From Parabacteroides hominis (GTDB lineage: Bacteria; Bacteroidota; Bacteroidia; Bacteroidales; Tannerellaceae), in assembly GCF_014287585.1 (NCBI RefSeq), contig NZ_JACOOJ010000015.1, forward strand, positions 1 through 64,000: 64,000 nucleotides of DNA. Reading direction: 5' to 3'. Below, piece after piece: positions 55,124-62,438 of the stretch. Every line of letters begins with the position of its first letter. Within the stretch, counting starts at the first letter, position 1. Made by a program: the position numbers and the translations under genes. The notes beneath the pieces were generated by a model. That model was not told the DNA's origin and searched no databases. It saw only the letters and a list, made by a program, of their open reading frames with translations.

Positions 55124-55225
55124 ATGGAAGCAGCAAACACCTTGACACTTCCGAAAGAAGCAGTCCAAGAAATCTTCTTCAGGGAAGAAGCTACTCGCAT
55201 CCGGAAAGCGTTTGCCAACAAATGA
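55124..55225 (+). CDS. Possible 33-residue small protein downstream of the structured RNA
   Basis: ATG to TGA; the product MEAANTLTLPKEAVQEIFFR plus 13 residues is amphipathic and coding-like. It lies about 35 bases after the possible pseudoknot partner, where a leader-regulated gene would be. It may be the stump of a longer lost gene. No family recognised. Confidence 0.4.
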   Translation: MEAANTLTLPKEAVQEIFFREEATRIRKAFANK

Positions 55226-55546
55226 ATCGGTCCGATCGGTTTTGATAATATAAGAAATTGACAATAACCCCTTTTTCGCCCTTTTTCTATTTCACTTTAA
55301 ATTCCGGTTTATACAGATCTTACACTTTGTCCGGCAGGGCGTTTTTATCTGACACGGGGAGAGATGGGGTCGGCAACTTGTCCGGTTATCGACCCTGTTT
55401 TGTCAGCCTGACCGGGAAAAATAGGAAAATGTGATAATCCTCAACTCCCGGAGAATTGAATATTTGCGGACGAAACCGTGTCGCATTCCGTTTATGCCAA
55501 AAGCATTTTTCCGCATTTCCTCCGTGAGTTGCGCAGAACTTTTCCA
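55226..55546. other. Gene-poor stretch
   Basis: No supported frame. Several C/G-rich islands (CCGGCAGGGCG, GGGGAGAGATGGGG) but no clear hairpin or promoter. Confidence 0.4.
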
Positions 55547-55646
55547 TGACGACCGTCTTCGTTGCCATGAACATTGACTTCATAGGCAATGATGACCGTC
55601 TTCATGGCGATAAAGTCAATCTTCACGGCGGCGAAGACGGTCGTCA
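55547..55646. repeat. 100-nt near-perfect palindrome
   Basis: The 50 bases from 55547 and the reverse complement of the 50 bases ending at 55646 agree at about 41 positions, with no loop; the first 15 match without break (TGACGACCGTCTTCG). The ATGACCGTCTTC motif also recurs as a direct repeat near the centre (55592). Overlapping minus-strand frames are the palindrome read through and are not called genes. Confidence 0.85.
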
Positions 55647-55850
55647 TCGTAGAAAACCGGCAAATAGATGAAAAAAGCTCCGTTTTGTCTCCCAAAAAGA
55701 GAAATCCGAACTCTTTCATCATGAAGCCTGCCAATCGTTAAATAACCTGTTTTTTACAATAAGGGTGTGCAAAAGAAAGAAACAATAAGCCACCTTATGT
55801 TTATCCCCAACAATTATCGGGTAAGTCTGATTAATCCCATAAAAAAAATC

Positions 55851-55873
55851 CCGACGATAGTAAATCGTCGGGG
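55851..55873. terminator. Strong hairpin terminator
   Basis: CCCGACGAT (55851-55859) pairs with ATCGTCGGG (55865-55873) around five bases. On the minus strand it is followed by ATTTTTTTT. No intact minus-strand gene precedes it, only a coding-like remnant (see findings). Confidence 0.8.
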
Positions 55874-55961
55874 TTTCTGCGGAGAGATAGGTAAATGAAC
55901 CTTACCTTGCAATCCACTCAATATCAGCGTTATATTTTCAATGAACTATCTTAGGCTACGA

Positions 55962-56120
55962 CTTGGTTACGATTTCAAAAGACTTGTATTTGTCTTTATC
56001 TGTCTGCTCCTTGTCTGCATTAATCTTGGATTTAAAAGTACAGGTTATTTTTGAATTATACAAGTCTTTGATTATTAATATTTCGACTTACTTGTCCTAA
56101 AACAACTTCGTTACGATTTA
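55962..56120. repeat. Direct and inverted repeat cluster
   Basis: ACTTsGTTACGATTT occurs at 55962-55976 and 56106-56120 (14 of 15 identical). Between them AAAGACTTGTAT (55979-55990) and ATACAAGTCTTT (56059-56070) form a perfect 12-bp inverted repeat. The layout resembles a recombination or attachment site, or a bound regulatory region upstream of the tetR-type gene. Confidence 0.7.
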
Positions 56121-56227
56121 CTTAGGCGTCCGCTGATTTATTTTTGTTAATCTATTACCTGTAATGTGTCTTGTATGGGAATAAAATGTTATTTTCGGGA
56201 TTGGAAAATATAAAAGACTACCATACA

Positions 56228-56848
56228 ATGAAAATTACCCGTGATGAATTGCTGATAGCTGCGTTCAAGCTGTTTATGTCCGTGAACTATGAGAAAGCCA
56301 GTTTTGCGGAACTTGGAAAGATGCTCGGAATGTCGAAAGCCGGAATATTCAAATACTACAAGAACAAACAGGAACTATTCATTGCCGTAGTGGATAGGTT
56401 TTGGTTCAGCACGCAAAACCCACAAAACAAATTCACTGAAACGAACGGCAGGTTTGCCGAATTTATAGACGAATATGTGCGTGGCGTACAACGGACGATG
56501 GATATGCTGGGCAATCTGATAGGTGTGGATAAAGACAAGTTGGCGCAAGGAAAATTCACATACCACGCCCAATATTTTCATTTTCTGTTTCAATTGCTGC
56601 AATACGACCCTGACGCAAAAGAGAAGCTCCGTAATCTTGCAAATGACGATTACGCTTATTGGCGTACCGCCATACAGCGTGCGATAGATAGCGGAGAGTT
56701 GAGAAAGGATGTGGATGTAGAGGATGCGGTAGTCATGTTCCGGCAGGTTTACATGGGGCTGTCCTTTGAAATGTCTTTTCTCGGCGGATTGGACACCGCG
56801 CGACTTGCCAGACATCTGTATGCCATTTACTCTCTGTTGAAACGTTAG
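56228..56848 (+). CDS. TetR/AcrR-family transcriptional regulator
   Basis: 206 residues from the ATG at 56228 (the frame opens at 56171). The N-terminal HTH is plain: ITRDELLIAAFKLFMSVNYEKASFAELGKMLGMSKAGIFKYYKNKQELF. The rest is the helical ligand domain, unlike any specific subfamily I know. TetR-type proteins usually repress neighbouring efflux or metabolic genes. The nearest efflux operon (pump 2) is about 1.4 kb upstream on the other strand; the recombinase gene lies 156 bases downstream. Its target is open. Confidence 0.88.
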   Translation: MKITRDELLIAAFKLFMSVNYEKASFAELGKMLGMSKAGIFKYYKNKQELFIAVVDRFWFSTQNPQNKFTETNGRFAEFIDEYVRGVQRTMDMLGNLIGVDKDKLAQGKFTYHAQYFHFLFQLLQYDPDAKEKLRNLANDDYAYWRTAIQRAIDSGELRKDVDVEDAVVMFRQVYMGLSFEMSFLGGLDTARLARHLYAIYSLLKR

Positions 56849-56947
56849 GCAGTGCCTCCCCCGGCACATATTCCTTGTAAATCTGCCTTTCAGTGCAAAA
56901 AAAAGATAAAAAGAAAACACTCGTTCACTTTATTCGGGATAGTTTTA

Positions 56948-56955
56948 TAACTTTG
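56948..56955 (+). promoter_or_regulatory. -7 box before the recombinase
   Basis: TAACTTTG, 50 bases before the recombinase start. Transcription from here could run through the recombinase into the cassettes, which all point the same way. Confidence 0.5.
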
Positions 56956-57004
56956 GCAATATCATTTAATTAGTGATAGCTGTAACGTTATAAACCAGTC
57001 CTAT

Positions 57005-57853
57005 ATGGAAGCAGACAAACAACGGGGAAGTATCGTACTGACAAAGCAAAATATAGACGGTCAGGACTATATACGGATTGATTATGGAAATAATCAGGGT
57101 ATTGCCTTACTGCTTTCCGGAGATAGTGGAATTAAGATAGCCGGAAACGGAAGTGCCTATATACAGGCATCCGCTTTCCGGCTTCCTGCGTTTTATGACC
57201 GCTATTCCCCCTACGCCTACATAAATGCAATCAAGTTCTACTATGAGAAAGTCCGAAAAGGCAAACGGCAATACTATGGCGGGATAGTCCGTGCCAAAGA
57301 ATACAAGGCTTTGCCCGAAGTGCTAAGCCGGGAAGAAATGAAGAACATCTTTGCACAGATACCTAACCGGAACCATCGGTGCATGATTTCATTGATACAT
57401 TCTGCCGGATTGCGGCGAAGTGAACTTCTGAACCTGACCCCTAAAGACATTATCAGTGAACGGATGCTGATAAGGGTAGCTGGCAAAGGAAAGAAATGCA
57501 GATATTCCCTGCTGTCAGAAAAGGCACTCAACGAACTAAGGGTTTATTACAAAGAATACCGAACGCAAAAGTGGCTTTTTGAGGGAGAACAGGCAGGTGA
57601 ACAATATTCACCCAGTGCATTGGTGAAAATACTGAAAGAAGCAGCCCAAAAAGCCGGAATAAAGCACCGGGTACACCTGCACATGCTCCGTCACACTTTC
57701 GCTACTCACCTGCTGGAACAAGGGACTGACCTTAGAACTATTCAGGAACTTATGGGGCATAATGATATAAAAACGACTGCTATTTATTTGCACGTATCAA
57801 ATGCTCACAAAGCCAAAATACCTAATCCACTGGACTATTTAGATGATGATTAG
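57005..57853 (+). CDS. Tyrosine recombinase (XerC/D-like) of the cassette array
   Basis: 282 residues. A shortened core-binding part (about 55-85, SPYAYINAIKFYYEKV) and a complete catalytic domain: Arg in HSAGLRRSELLNLT, Lys in VAGKGKKCRYSLLSE, HxLR in LHMLRHTFATHLLEQG, His in ELMGHNDIKTT, and the nucleophile Tyr in AIYLHVS. The tail IPNPLDYL resembles the SPLD endings of integron integrases and many Bacteroidota recombinases. The extra helix found between the second and third catalytic boxes of integron IntI is absent (WLFEGEQ runs straight on). It is the likely enzyme acting on the sites that follow its stop codon. Confidence 0.9.
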   Translation: MEADKQRGSIVLTKQNIDGQDYIRIDYGNNQGIALLLSGDSGIKIAGNGSAYIQASAFRLPAFYDRYSPYAYINAIKFYYEKVRKGKRQYYGGIVRAKEYKALPEVLSREEMKNIFAQIPNRNHRCMISLIHSAGLRRSELLNLTPKDIISERMLIRVAGKGKKCRYSLLSEKALNELRVYYKEYRTQKWLFEGEQAGEQYSPSALVKILKEAAQKAGIKHRVHLHMLRHTFATHLLEQGTDLRTIQELMGHNDIKTTAIYLHVSNAHKAKIPNPLDYLDDD

Positions 57854-57875
57854 GTATAATTTATTAGTAAATAGG

Positions 57876-57914
57876 AACTACACCATAGGTGTGGTTATTG
57901 AATACATTACCAAC
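57876..57914 (+). other. attI-like first recombination site
   Basis: A 9-bp hairpin AACTACACC/GGTGTGGTT (57876-57896, one G-U type pair) is followed by CATTA (57905-57909) and CCAAC, the start of cassette 1. It begins 22 bases after the recombinase stop. It lacks an N5-TAAC left box, as expected for the primary site of an array rather than a cassette site. Confidence 0.65.
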
Positions 57915-57923
57915 AGTAGCATT

Positions 57924-58460
57924 ATGGATAAGGAAACAGAAAAACTTATAGCAGCAATAACAAAAGCCACACGAATGGCTTTCCAAAAGTTGTTTAGCAA
58001 TAAAGAACATTTCTATTATTGTGTGCTTTTGACAACTGGAGAAGGTCTTGCTCCCATTATTTCCGCATGGTCTTGGGAAGCATTAAACAGAGTATCACAA
58101 AAATATTCCAAAACATACGCACAAGATATAAAGTGGTCTTATGCAGACACTCCCTATTATGCTTTTGGGTATGACGAATATTTTGGTGACGTAAAACAAC
58201 TTTTTGAAAATAGGGTAACTATTGATAATCTGAACAATGAAGCATGGAAAAAAGAGTTGGATTTCAGGATAATGGCAATGGTAGAAACAATGTCAATTCT
58301 TGATAGCGAGGGATTGTTTGCGCAAAACCAATCACGCAAGAATATTCTGATAAATGTAGAATTGATGCCACCTGATGCTTCGAATACACAAAGGGCTTTA
58401 GAGTTAAACAACCCAGAAGATATTGAAGATTACCTTCAAGAAGCTGCTGAAAGTGAATAA
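57924..58460 (+). CDS. Cassette 1: DUF4303 protein (putative immunity protein)
   Basis: 178 residues from the ATG at 57924, ten bases after the site's private box (a longer frame opens at 57843 inside the recombinase and is rejected). DUF4303 features: FYYCVLLTTGEGLAPIISAWSWEAL and IKWSYADTPYYAFGYDEYF. DUF4303 proteins are often found beside polymorphic toxins and in immunity-gene clusters; a role in neutralising a toxin is inferred from family and context. Low G+C, like all the cassettes. Confidence 0.75.
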   Translation: MDKETEKLIAAITKATRMAFQKLFSNKEHFYYCVLLTTGEGLAPIISAWSWEALNRVSQKYSKTYAQDIKWSYADTPYYAFGYDEYFGDVKQLFENRVTIDNLNNEAWKKELDFRIMAMVETMSILDSEGLFAQNQSRKNILINVELMPPDASNTQRALELNNPEDIEDYLQEAAESE

Positions 58461-58464
58461 TTAA

Positions 58465-58522
58465 GTTGGTAACAAGTAGATAAACTTCCCTAACGGTCAG
58501 TTATCTACATCCCATTACCGAT
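58465..58522 (+). other. attC-like site 1|2
   Basis: Left box GTTGG-TAAC (58465-58473), inner stem GTAGATAA/TTATCTAC (58476-58483, 58501-58508), central CCCTAACGG, right box ATTA-CCGAT (58514-58522). GTTGG is the reverse complement of CCAAC at the start of cassette 1. Confidence 0.85.
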
Positions 58523-58533
58523 AAAAGTACGAT

Positions 58534-58935
58534 ATGCAAGAAAATAGAACTGATATTAGCCCCACTCTGAAAGACTATTTGGAATATAAAATGTCGGATG
58601 ATTTCTTTCCGCTTGTTCTGAGAGTTCGTATGGAATGGAATGATTCCAATTATCGAAAAATGATTGGTCTTATCAACCGTGTTTTAGAAGAACACAAAAA
58701 TGAGTATTTCTATCCTTTAGACGTAATTCTCTTTTTTACAAAAGAAATTAATACGATGTTGAGTATCATATCACATCCGCTATTTGGTAAAACGAGAGAA
58801 GATGAGTATAAACTTCTCGTTTCGAAACGTAAAAAGGAATTGCAAGACTTTCAGAGAGATTTCTTTGTGGGAAATTATTTTGAATATGATTTCTTGCAGT
58901 ATCTCAATAAAAAAATAATCGGTAACGAAGCGTGA
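58534..58935 (+). CDS. Cassette 2: uncharacterised protein
   Basis: 133 residues, cytosolic, helical and charged (TLKDYLEYKMSDDFFPLVLRVRM, KRKKELQDFQRDFFVGNYFEYDFLQYL). Not recognised. Position in the array suggests a toxin-immunity protein. The last codons (IIGNEA) lie inside the left box of the next site, so the stop was fixed by cassette structure. Confidence 0.65.
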   Translation: MQENRTDISPTLKDYLEYKMSDDFFPLVLRVRMEWNDSNYRKMIGLINRVLEEHKNEYFYPLDVILFFTKEINTMLSIISHPLFGKTREDEYKLLVSKRKKELQDFQRDFFVGNYFEYDFLQYLNKKIIGNEA

Positions 58936-58973
58936 TAACGCTTAACAGCGTTCCCCGCTAACCCATTAGTGGC
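58918..58973 (+). other. attC-like site 2|3
   Basis: Left box ATCGG-TAAC (58918-58926), hairpin AACGCT-TAAC-AGCGTT (58937-58952) within AGCG/CGCT, right box ATTA-GTGGC (58965-58973). ATCGG complements CCGAT at the start of cassette 2. Confidence 0.85.
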
Positions 58974-59027
58974 AATATGCGAATGAATCGAAAGTCGGTA
59001 AAATTTAAAAATAAAAGAAATAAAATT

Positions 59028-59714
59028 ATGGGATATTTTGCAGGATTAGGAGCAGGTAAAGGTTGGAGTACATTTAATTTCATATTGACACCTAAAGAGT
59101 TTCAAGAAATATTTGATGGACTGACATATGCTTTTATAAAAACAGGTACTCGCGTAGAAAATGATTACATAGAATCCAATAAAAAAGATATATTTGAAGG
59201 CTATGAAATTTTCTTTAACCAAATACTTATCGGGCAAACAGCATTAACAAAAGAAAAGGCTTGGAGTATTGAACGAGTAATTCGAGTATCAGTTACAGAC
59301 AATATTGACAAAGTTTCCTTTAGAGTATGTGAAAATGAGAAGAAGGAAATTCTTCCGTTTAAAGTTCTTGAACCAACAGAACCTGTAATTAACATAGCCC
59401 CCTTTTATCTTTCTTGGTCAGTTGAACAAGAAAAAATGAGCGTTGCCTATTTTGACACAAAAGGAGTTATTGGACTACAATTATCTTTTCCGAAATATGT
59501 GTCATTTAATTATAGTGATTATGTTGAGACTTCTGTATATAAAACCGCTGAATTATATGACATATTAATAAGCAGAATAAAAGAAATTTCAAAAAAAGCA
59601 AAGGTTGAAACACCAATAAAATTGTATAAGCCAAATTTTTGGATAAGTACAAACGCAATTCAGCCAATCAATCAAAATAGATATTTAAAAGAAAATAAAT
59701 TAAAGATACAATAA
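59028..59714 (+). CDS. Cassette 3: uncharacterised protein
   Basis: 228 residues from the ATG at 59028; a frame from 58977 would add 17 very basic residues. The sequence is beta-rich (NIAPFYLSWSVEQEKMSVAYFD, GLQLSFPKYVSFNYSDY) with a C-terminal helix (AELYDILISRIKEISKKAK). GLGAGKGW near the start is not a P-loop. No family recognised. Immunity function is inferred from the array only. Confidence 0.6.
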   Translation: MGYFAGLGAGKGWSTFNFILTPKEFQEIFDGLTYAFIKTGTRVENDYIESNKKDIFEGYEIFFNQILIGQTALTKEKAWSIERVIRVSVTDNIDKVSFRVCENEKKEILPFKVLEPTEPVINIAPFYLSWSVEQEKMSVAYFDTKGVIGLQLSFPKYVSFNYSDYVETSVYKTAELYDILISRIKEISKKAKVETPIKLYKPNFWISTNAIQPINQNRYLKENKLKIQ

Positions 59715-59723
59715 AGATATACT

Positions 59724-59782
59724 GCCACTAACAAGCGGCTAAATTGCCCTTAAAGGTCGATTAGCCACCAGACATTATCCGC
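59724..59782 (+). other. attC-like site 3|4
   Basis: Left box GCCAC-TAAC (59724-59732), stem GGCTAA/TTAGCC (59737-59742, 59761-59766), central CCCTTAAAGG, right box ATTA-TCCGC (59774-59782). GCCAC complements GTGGC at the start of cassette 3. Confidence 0.87.
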
Positions 59783-59797
59783 AATAAAAATAACATC

Positions 59798-60268
59798 ATG
59801 GTAAGATTTATAAGTGCAACGTATGAATTACATTTCGTTGCTGTAGAATTACAAAGACAAATAATAAAAAGAGTCGCAAACTACATTCTTGATAATTTCA
59901 ATGATTGGACTTGGCAAAATTCAATATATGATAATCTGCGTAAAGCCGAAAATCATAACACTGCGGTATTAGTTGTTTTAAGGTTATTTCATCAAAGCGA
60001 AATAGAGAAAGGCAAACTAAAGTCGTATGGTCGGTATATAAAGGCTAAAGAAAGGCTTGTTATTGACCAAATGTTTGCTTTGGATGATTACTTGAATTTG
60101 ACAGAAGATGAAATTAGGCAAAAACTCTGCAATGATATTTGTAATTACGTTTGCGAAATGTTGAAAAAATACAAAGACCGCTTTCAAGATTTTGATGCAA
60201 TGGCTTTTATTCCATTGTTCAAAATGCAAATGGATAAAATTAAAAATAATGAACTTCCATATTTATGA
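59798..60268 (+). CDS. Cassette 4: putative immunity protein, faintly Imm44-like
   Basis: 156 residues, mostly helical. The opening FISATYELHFVAVELQRQII and the ending AMAFIPLFKMQM faintly recall Imm44 immunity proteins, which start with a strand-helix and end in a WxFIPI motif; the match is weak. Starts 15 bases after the site. Confidence 0.5.
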   Translation: MVRFISATYELHFVAVELQRQIIKRVANYILDNFNDWTWQNSIYDNLRKAENHNTAVLVVLRLFHQSEIEKGKLKSYGRYIKAKERLVIDQMFALDDYLNLTEDEIRQKLCNDICNYVCEMLKKYKDRFQDFDAMAFIPLFKMQMDKIKNNELPYL

Positions 60269-60285
60269 TTATGGAAATAAATTAA

Positions 60286-60341
60286 GCGGATAACATGCAC
60301 CTGTTCCGCCTAACGGCAGCAAGCTGCAACCCATTACCGAT
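60286..60341 (+). other. attC-like site 4|5
   Basis: Left box GCGGA-TAAC (60286-60294); stems TGCA/TGCA (60296-60299, 60325-60328), CTG/CAG and CCG/CGG around CCTAA; right box ATTA-CCGAT (60333-60341). GCGGA complements TCCGC at the start of cassette 4. Confidence 0.85.
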
Positions 60342-60373
60342 ATACGAGTGAAAACTAATAAAACAGATAAAGA

Positions 60374-60832
60374 ATGGACTTAAAGAATGTAATAGATAAA
60401 GGTAGCTGCCCGATAATAAATTCCATTATTTTCGCTAATGGAGATTTATATGTATTGGATGTTTTTGCCATGAATATAAGTGTATTATGCAAATCTTATA
60501 TTGACAGTTATTTTGATTTTAATTCGATAGATGACGTAAGTCACTTTGATGTATGCTGTTCATGTGAAACGGATCTATATGAAGTGTGCGGTGGAGATGG
60601 AAGTTTTGGGAGCGATGGAACAATCTATGTAATTGACAAGAAAACAAATTCACCTGTATGGTTCTTGTTTTTAGACTGCATAAATCCGATTGAAAAAATC
60701 AAAATTATAGACGGGGTTATTTATGCGTATAATAATAACGGCTGTTTGCTTATATCTATAGCAAGTCCCCTAAACAATATAAAATTCATTGAAGAAGATA
60801 ACAATATCGGTAACAATCACCTTAACTGCTAA
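60374..60832 (+). CDS. Cassette 5: uncharacterised protein
   Basis: 152 residues, rich in beta strands with repeated hydrophobic pairs (IIFANGDLYVLDVF, GTIYVIDKKTNSPVWFLFLD, IIDGVIYAYNNNGCLLISI), suggesting a small blade-like sheet. Six Cys residues are unusual for a cytosolic protein of this size. The stop codon lies inside the next recombination site. No family recognised. Confidence 0.6.
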   Translation: MDLKNVIDKGSCPIINSIIFANGDLYVLDVFAMNISVLCKSYIDSYFDFNSIDDVSHFDVCCSCETDLYEVCGGDGSFGSDGTIYVIDKKTNSPVWFLFLDCINPIEKIKIIDGVIYAYNNNGCLLISIASPLNNIKFIEEDNNIGNNHLNC

Positions 60833-60860
60833 ACGCAGTTAGCTGAAACACATTAATAGT
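60806..60860 (+). other. attC-like site 5|6
   Basis: Left box ATCGG-TAAC (60806-60814, preceded by AT that also matches), hairpin TAACTGC/GCAGTTA (60823-60829, 60835-60841) with loop TAAAC, right box ATTA-ATAGT (60852-60860). ATATCGG complements CCGATAT at the start of cassette 5, seven bases. Confidence 0.87.
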
Positions 60861-60879
60861 AATAAGAAAGACATACAAT

Positions 60880-61470
60880 ATGAATTACTTTTTACAAATT
60901 ACATCACGACCTAATTATCCATTAATATTGGATGAAAGTCAAAATCCCCATATTTCCTCAAAATTAGGTTCTGACCTAAATTTGGGTAACTATATTCATG
61001 AATATATATCTTCTCCGTTAGTCTATCGGGATGCAGAAAATAGTACTGTTTCTTTTGACCGCTTAATCACTTATGATGTTCTCAATACTGTTTATGGGGG
61101 ACAAGTCGTATCAGAACGTATCAGGCGGGTAATAGAGGAACATTTCCCAAATGAGGTACAATTCTTTGATGCCATATTCTATTATAAAGGAAATATGTGT
61201 AATAGCTATTCCGCTATGAATATCCATAACCATATAGAATGTTACAATATGGAGAAAAGTATCTATTCTATTTCTCCTGTGGATAAAAGTTATGAATTTG
61301 AGAAACGCACATTAATAGCATCACCATTAGAGGAATATGGCATTAATTATAATATAGTCCGATGCTCGTTTGATAATCAAATAGTGGTATCGGAAATATT
61401 CAGAAAAGTGATTAAGGCTAACAAATTTAATTGTATGTCTTTTGCTAAGGAACTGGAAATATACTATTAA
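60880..61470 (+). CDS. Cassette 6: DUF1629/Imm11-like immunity protein
   Basis: 196 residues. The central region VVSERIRRVIEEHFPNEVQFFDAIFYYKG and YSAMNIHNHIECYNMEKS resemble the DUF1629/Imm11 (MXAN_0049) immunity family, where a helix before ...VEFFPV... and a later ...INI..IDCLD... are typical. Moderate confidence. The stop TAA is part of the left box of the next site. Confidence 0.55.
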   Translation: MNYFLQITSRPNYPLILDESQNPHISSKLGSDLNLGNYIHEYISSPLVYRDAENSTVSFDRLITYDVLNTVYGGQVVSERIRRVIEEHFPNEVQFFDAIFYYKGNMCNSYSAMNIHNHIECYNMEKSIYSISPVDKSYEFEKRTLIASPLEEYGINYNIVRCSFDNQIVVSEIFRKVIKANKFNCMSFAKELEIYY

Positions 61471-61519
61471 CAAGCCAAGATAGCTGCTAAACGCAGCTCC
61501 TTGTCAACCCATTATCAAT
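61463..61519 (+). other. attC-like site 6|7
   Basis: Left box ACTAT-TAAC (61463-61471), hairpin AGCTGC/GCAGCT (61482-61487, 61493-61498) with loop TAAAC inside CAAG/CTTG, right box ATTA-TCAAT (61511-61519). ACTAT complements ATAGT at the start of cassette 6. Confidence 0.87.
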
Positions 61520-61532
61520 AAAAAAGTTGAGT

Positions 61533-62387
61533 ATGCGAATACATGATTCTGAAACAAATAAATGCAAGAAAAAATTAATGCTCGAACCAAAAGAGTTTGA
61601 ACAAGGTATAGAATATGCCCTTGCGAATGGTTGTGACGGTTTACAAATAGATACGTGGAATATTGCTGACGCAACAATGGATTTTAGGCTTTTTGAGAAA
61701 GTCGCCAATCAAATCGTATTCTTATCTTTTATGAATATTAGTACCACGAATGTAATCAATCTTGAACATATATATTCTCTTGAAAGATTAGAAACATTCT
61801 ATTGTCAGAAAGTAGATTTGCATATAGATTTCGCTCGTTTTTCATCACTTCGGAATATTGGTATTTTTTATAATAAGAGCTTTCTAAATTTGGATAAACT
61901 GGAGCGATTGGAGAGTGCAGTTATTAGTAAATTTGCGGGAAAAGATATGTTATTATTTTCCGGTTGGAAATCCATAAAAATATTGCATATCTATCAATCC
62001 CAAATAGAATGTTTGCGAGGCATAGAAAATTTGATTCGGATTGATACCCTGCTTTTTGCACATAACAGAAAGCTAACCGATATTAGCAACATCAACCTTT
62101 TGGATTATGTCGGAGAGGTTTCATTCGAGAAAAATAGCAGGCTGCGTGATTATTCTGTACTGGCGAACAATCGAAATATTCATAATCTTTTCATTTCGGA
62201 TTTGGACGGTTTGGAATTTATCAAAAGCATGAAATCCTTGTCATCATTCAGTTTTTGGAATTGCAAAAACGGAGATTTATCTCCCTTACTGGCAAACCCT
62301 ATATTGAAAGAAGTATATTTCACACCAAACAAAAAACATTATTCGCATACATTAGAACAAATTAAAATATTGATAACAAGCGAATGA
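61533..62387 (+). CDS. Cassette 7: leucine-rich-repeat-like protein
   Basis: 284 residues from the ATG at 61533. Repeats of about 20-23 residues with regular Leu/Ile positions (LEHIYSLERLETFYCQKVDL, FARFSSLRNIGIFYNKS, GWKSIKILHIYQSQIECLRG, IENLIRIDTLLFAHNRKLTDI) show an LRR solenoid. LRR proteins of this kind occur among immunity genes of interbacterial toxin systems. No signal peptide. Confidence 0.65.
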   Translation: MRIHDSETNKCKKKLMLEPKEFEQGIEYALANGCDGLQIDTWNIADATMDFRLFEKVANQIVFLSFMNISTTNVINLEHIYSLERLETFYCQKVDLHIDFARFSSLRNIGIFYNKSFLNLDKLERLESAVISKFAGKDMLLFSGWKSIKILHIYQSQIECLRGIENLIRIDTLLFAHNRKLTDISNINLLDYVGEVSFEKNSRLRDYSVLANNRNIHNLFISDLDGLEFIKSMKSLSSFSFWNCKNGDLSPLLANPILKEVYFTPNKKHYSHTLEQIKILITSE

Positions 62388-62427
62388 ACTGCCCTAACGG
62401 TCAGGCTATTCACCAAACATTAGAAAC
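62369..62427 (+). other. attC-like site 7|8
   Basis: Left box ATTGA-TAAC (62369-62377), stems GAAT/ATTC (62382-62385, 62408-62411) and CTG/CAG, central CCCTAACGG identical to site 1|2, right box ATTA-GAAAC (62419-62427). ATTGA complements TCAAT at the start of cassette 7. Confidence 0.87.
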
Positions 62428-62438
62428 AATTAGTGCGC

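Noticed and set aside
55386..55734. 67- and 80-codon minus-strand frames
   Set aside because: They read through the 100-nt palindrome; composition is set by the repeat.
55955..56120. Additional attC-like sites
   Set aside because: AATCGTAAC boxes occur on the minus strand but no CATTA with a matching five-base partner follows; kept only as a repeat cluster.
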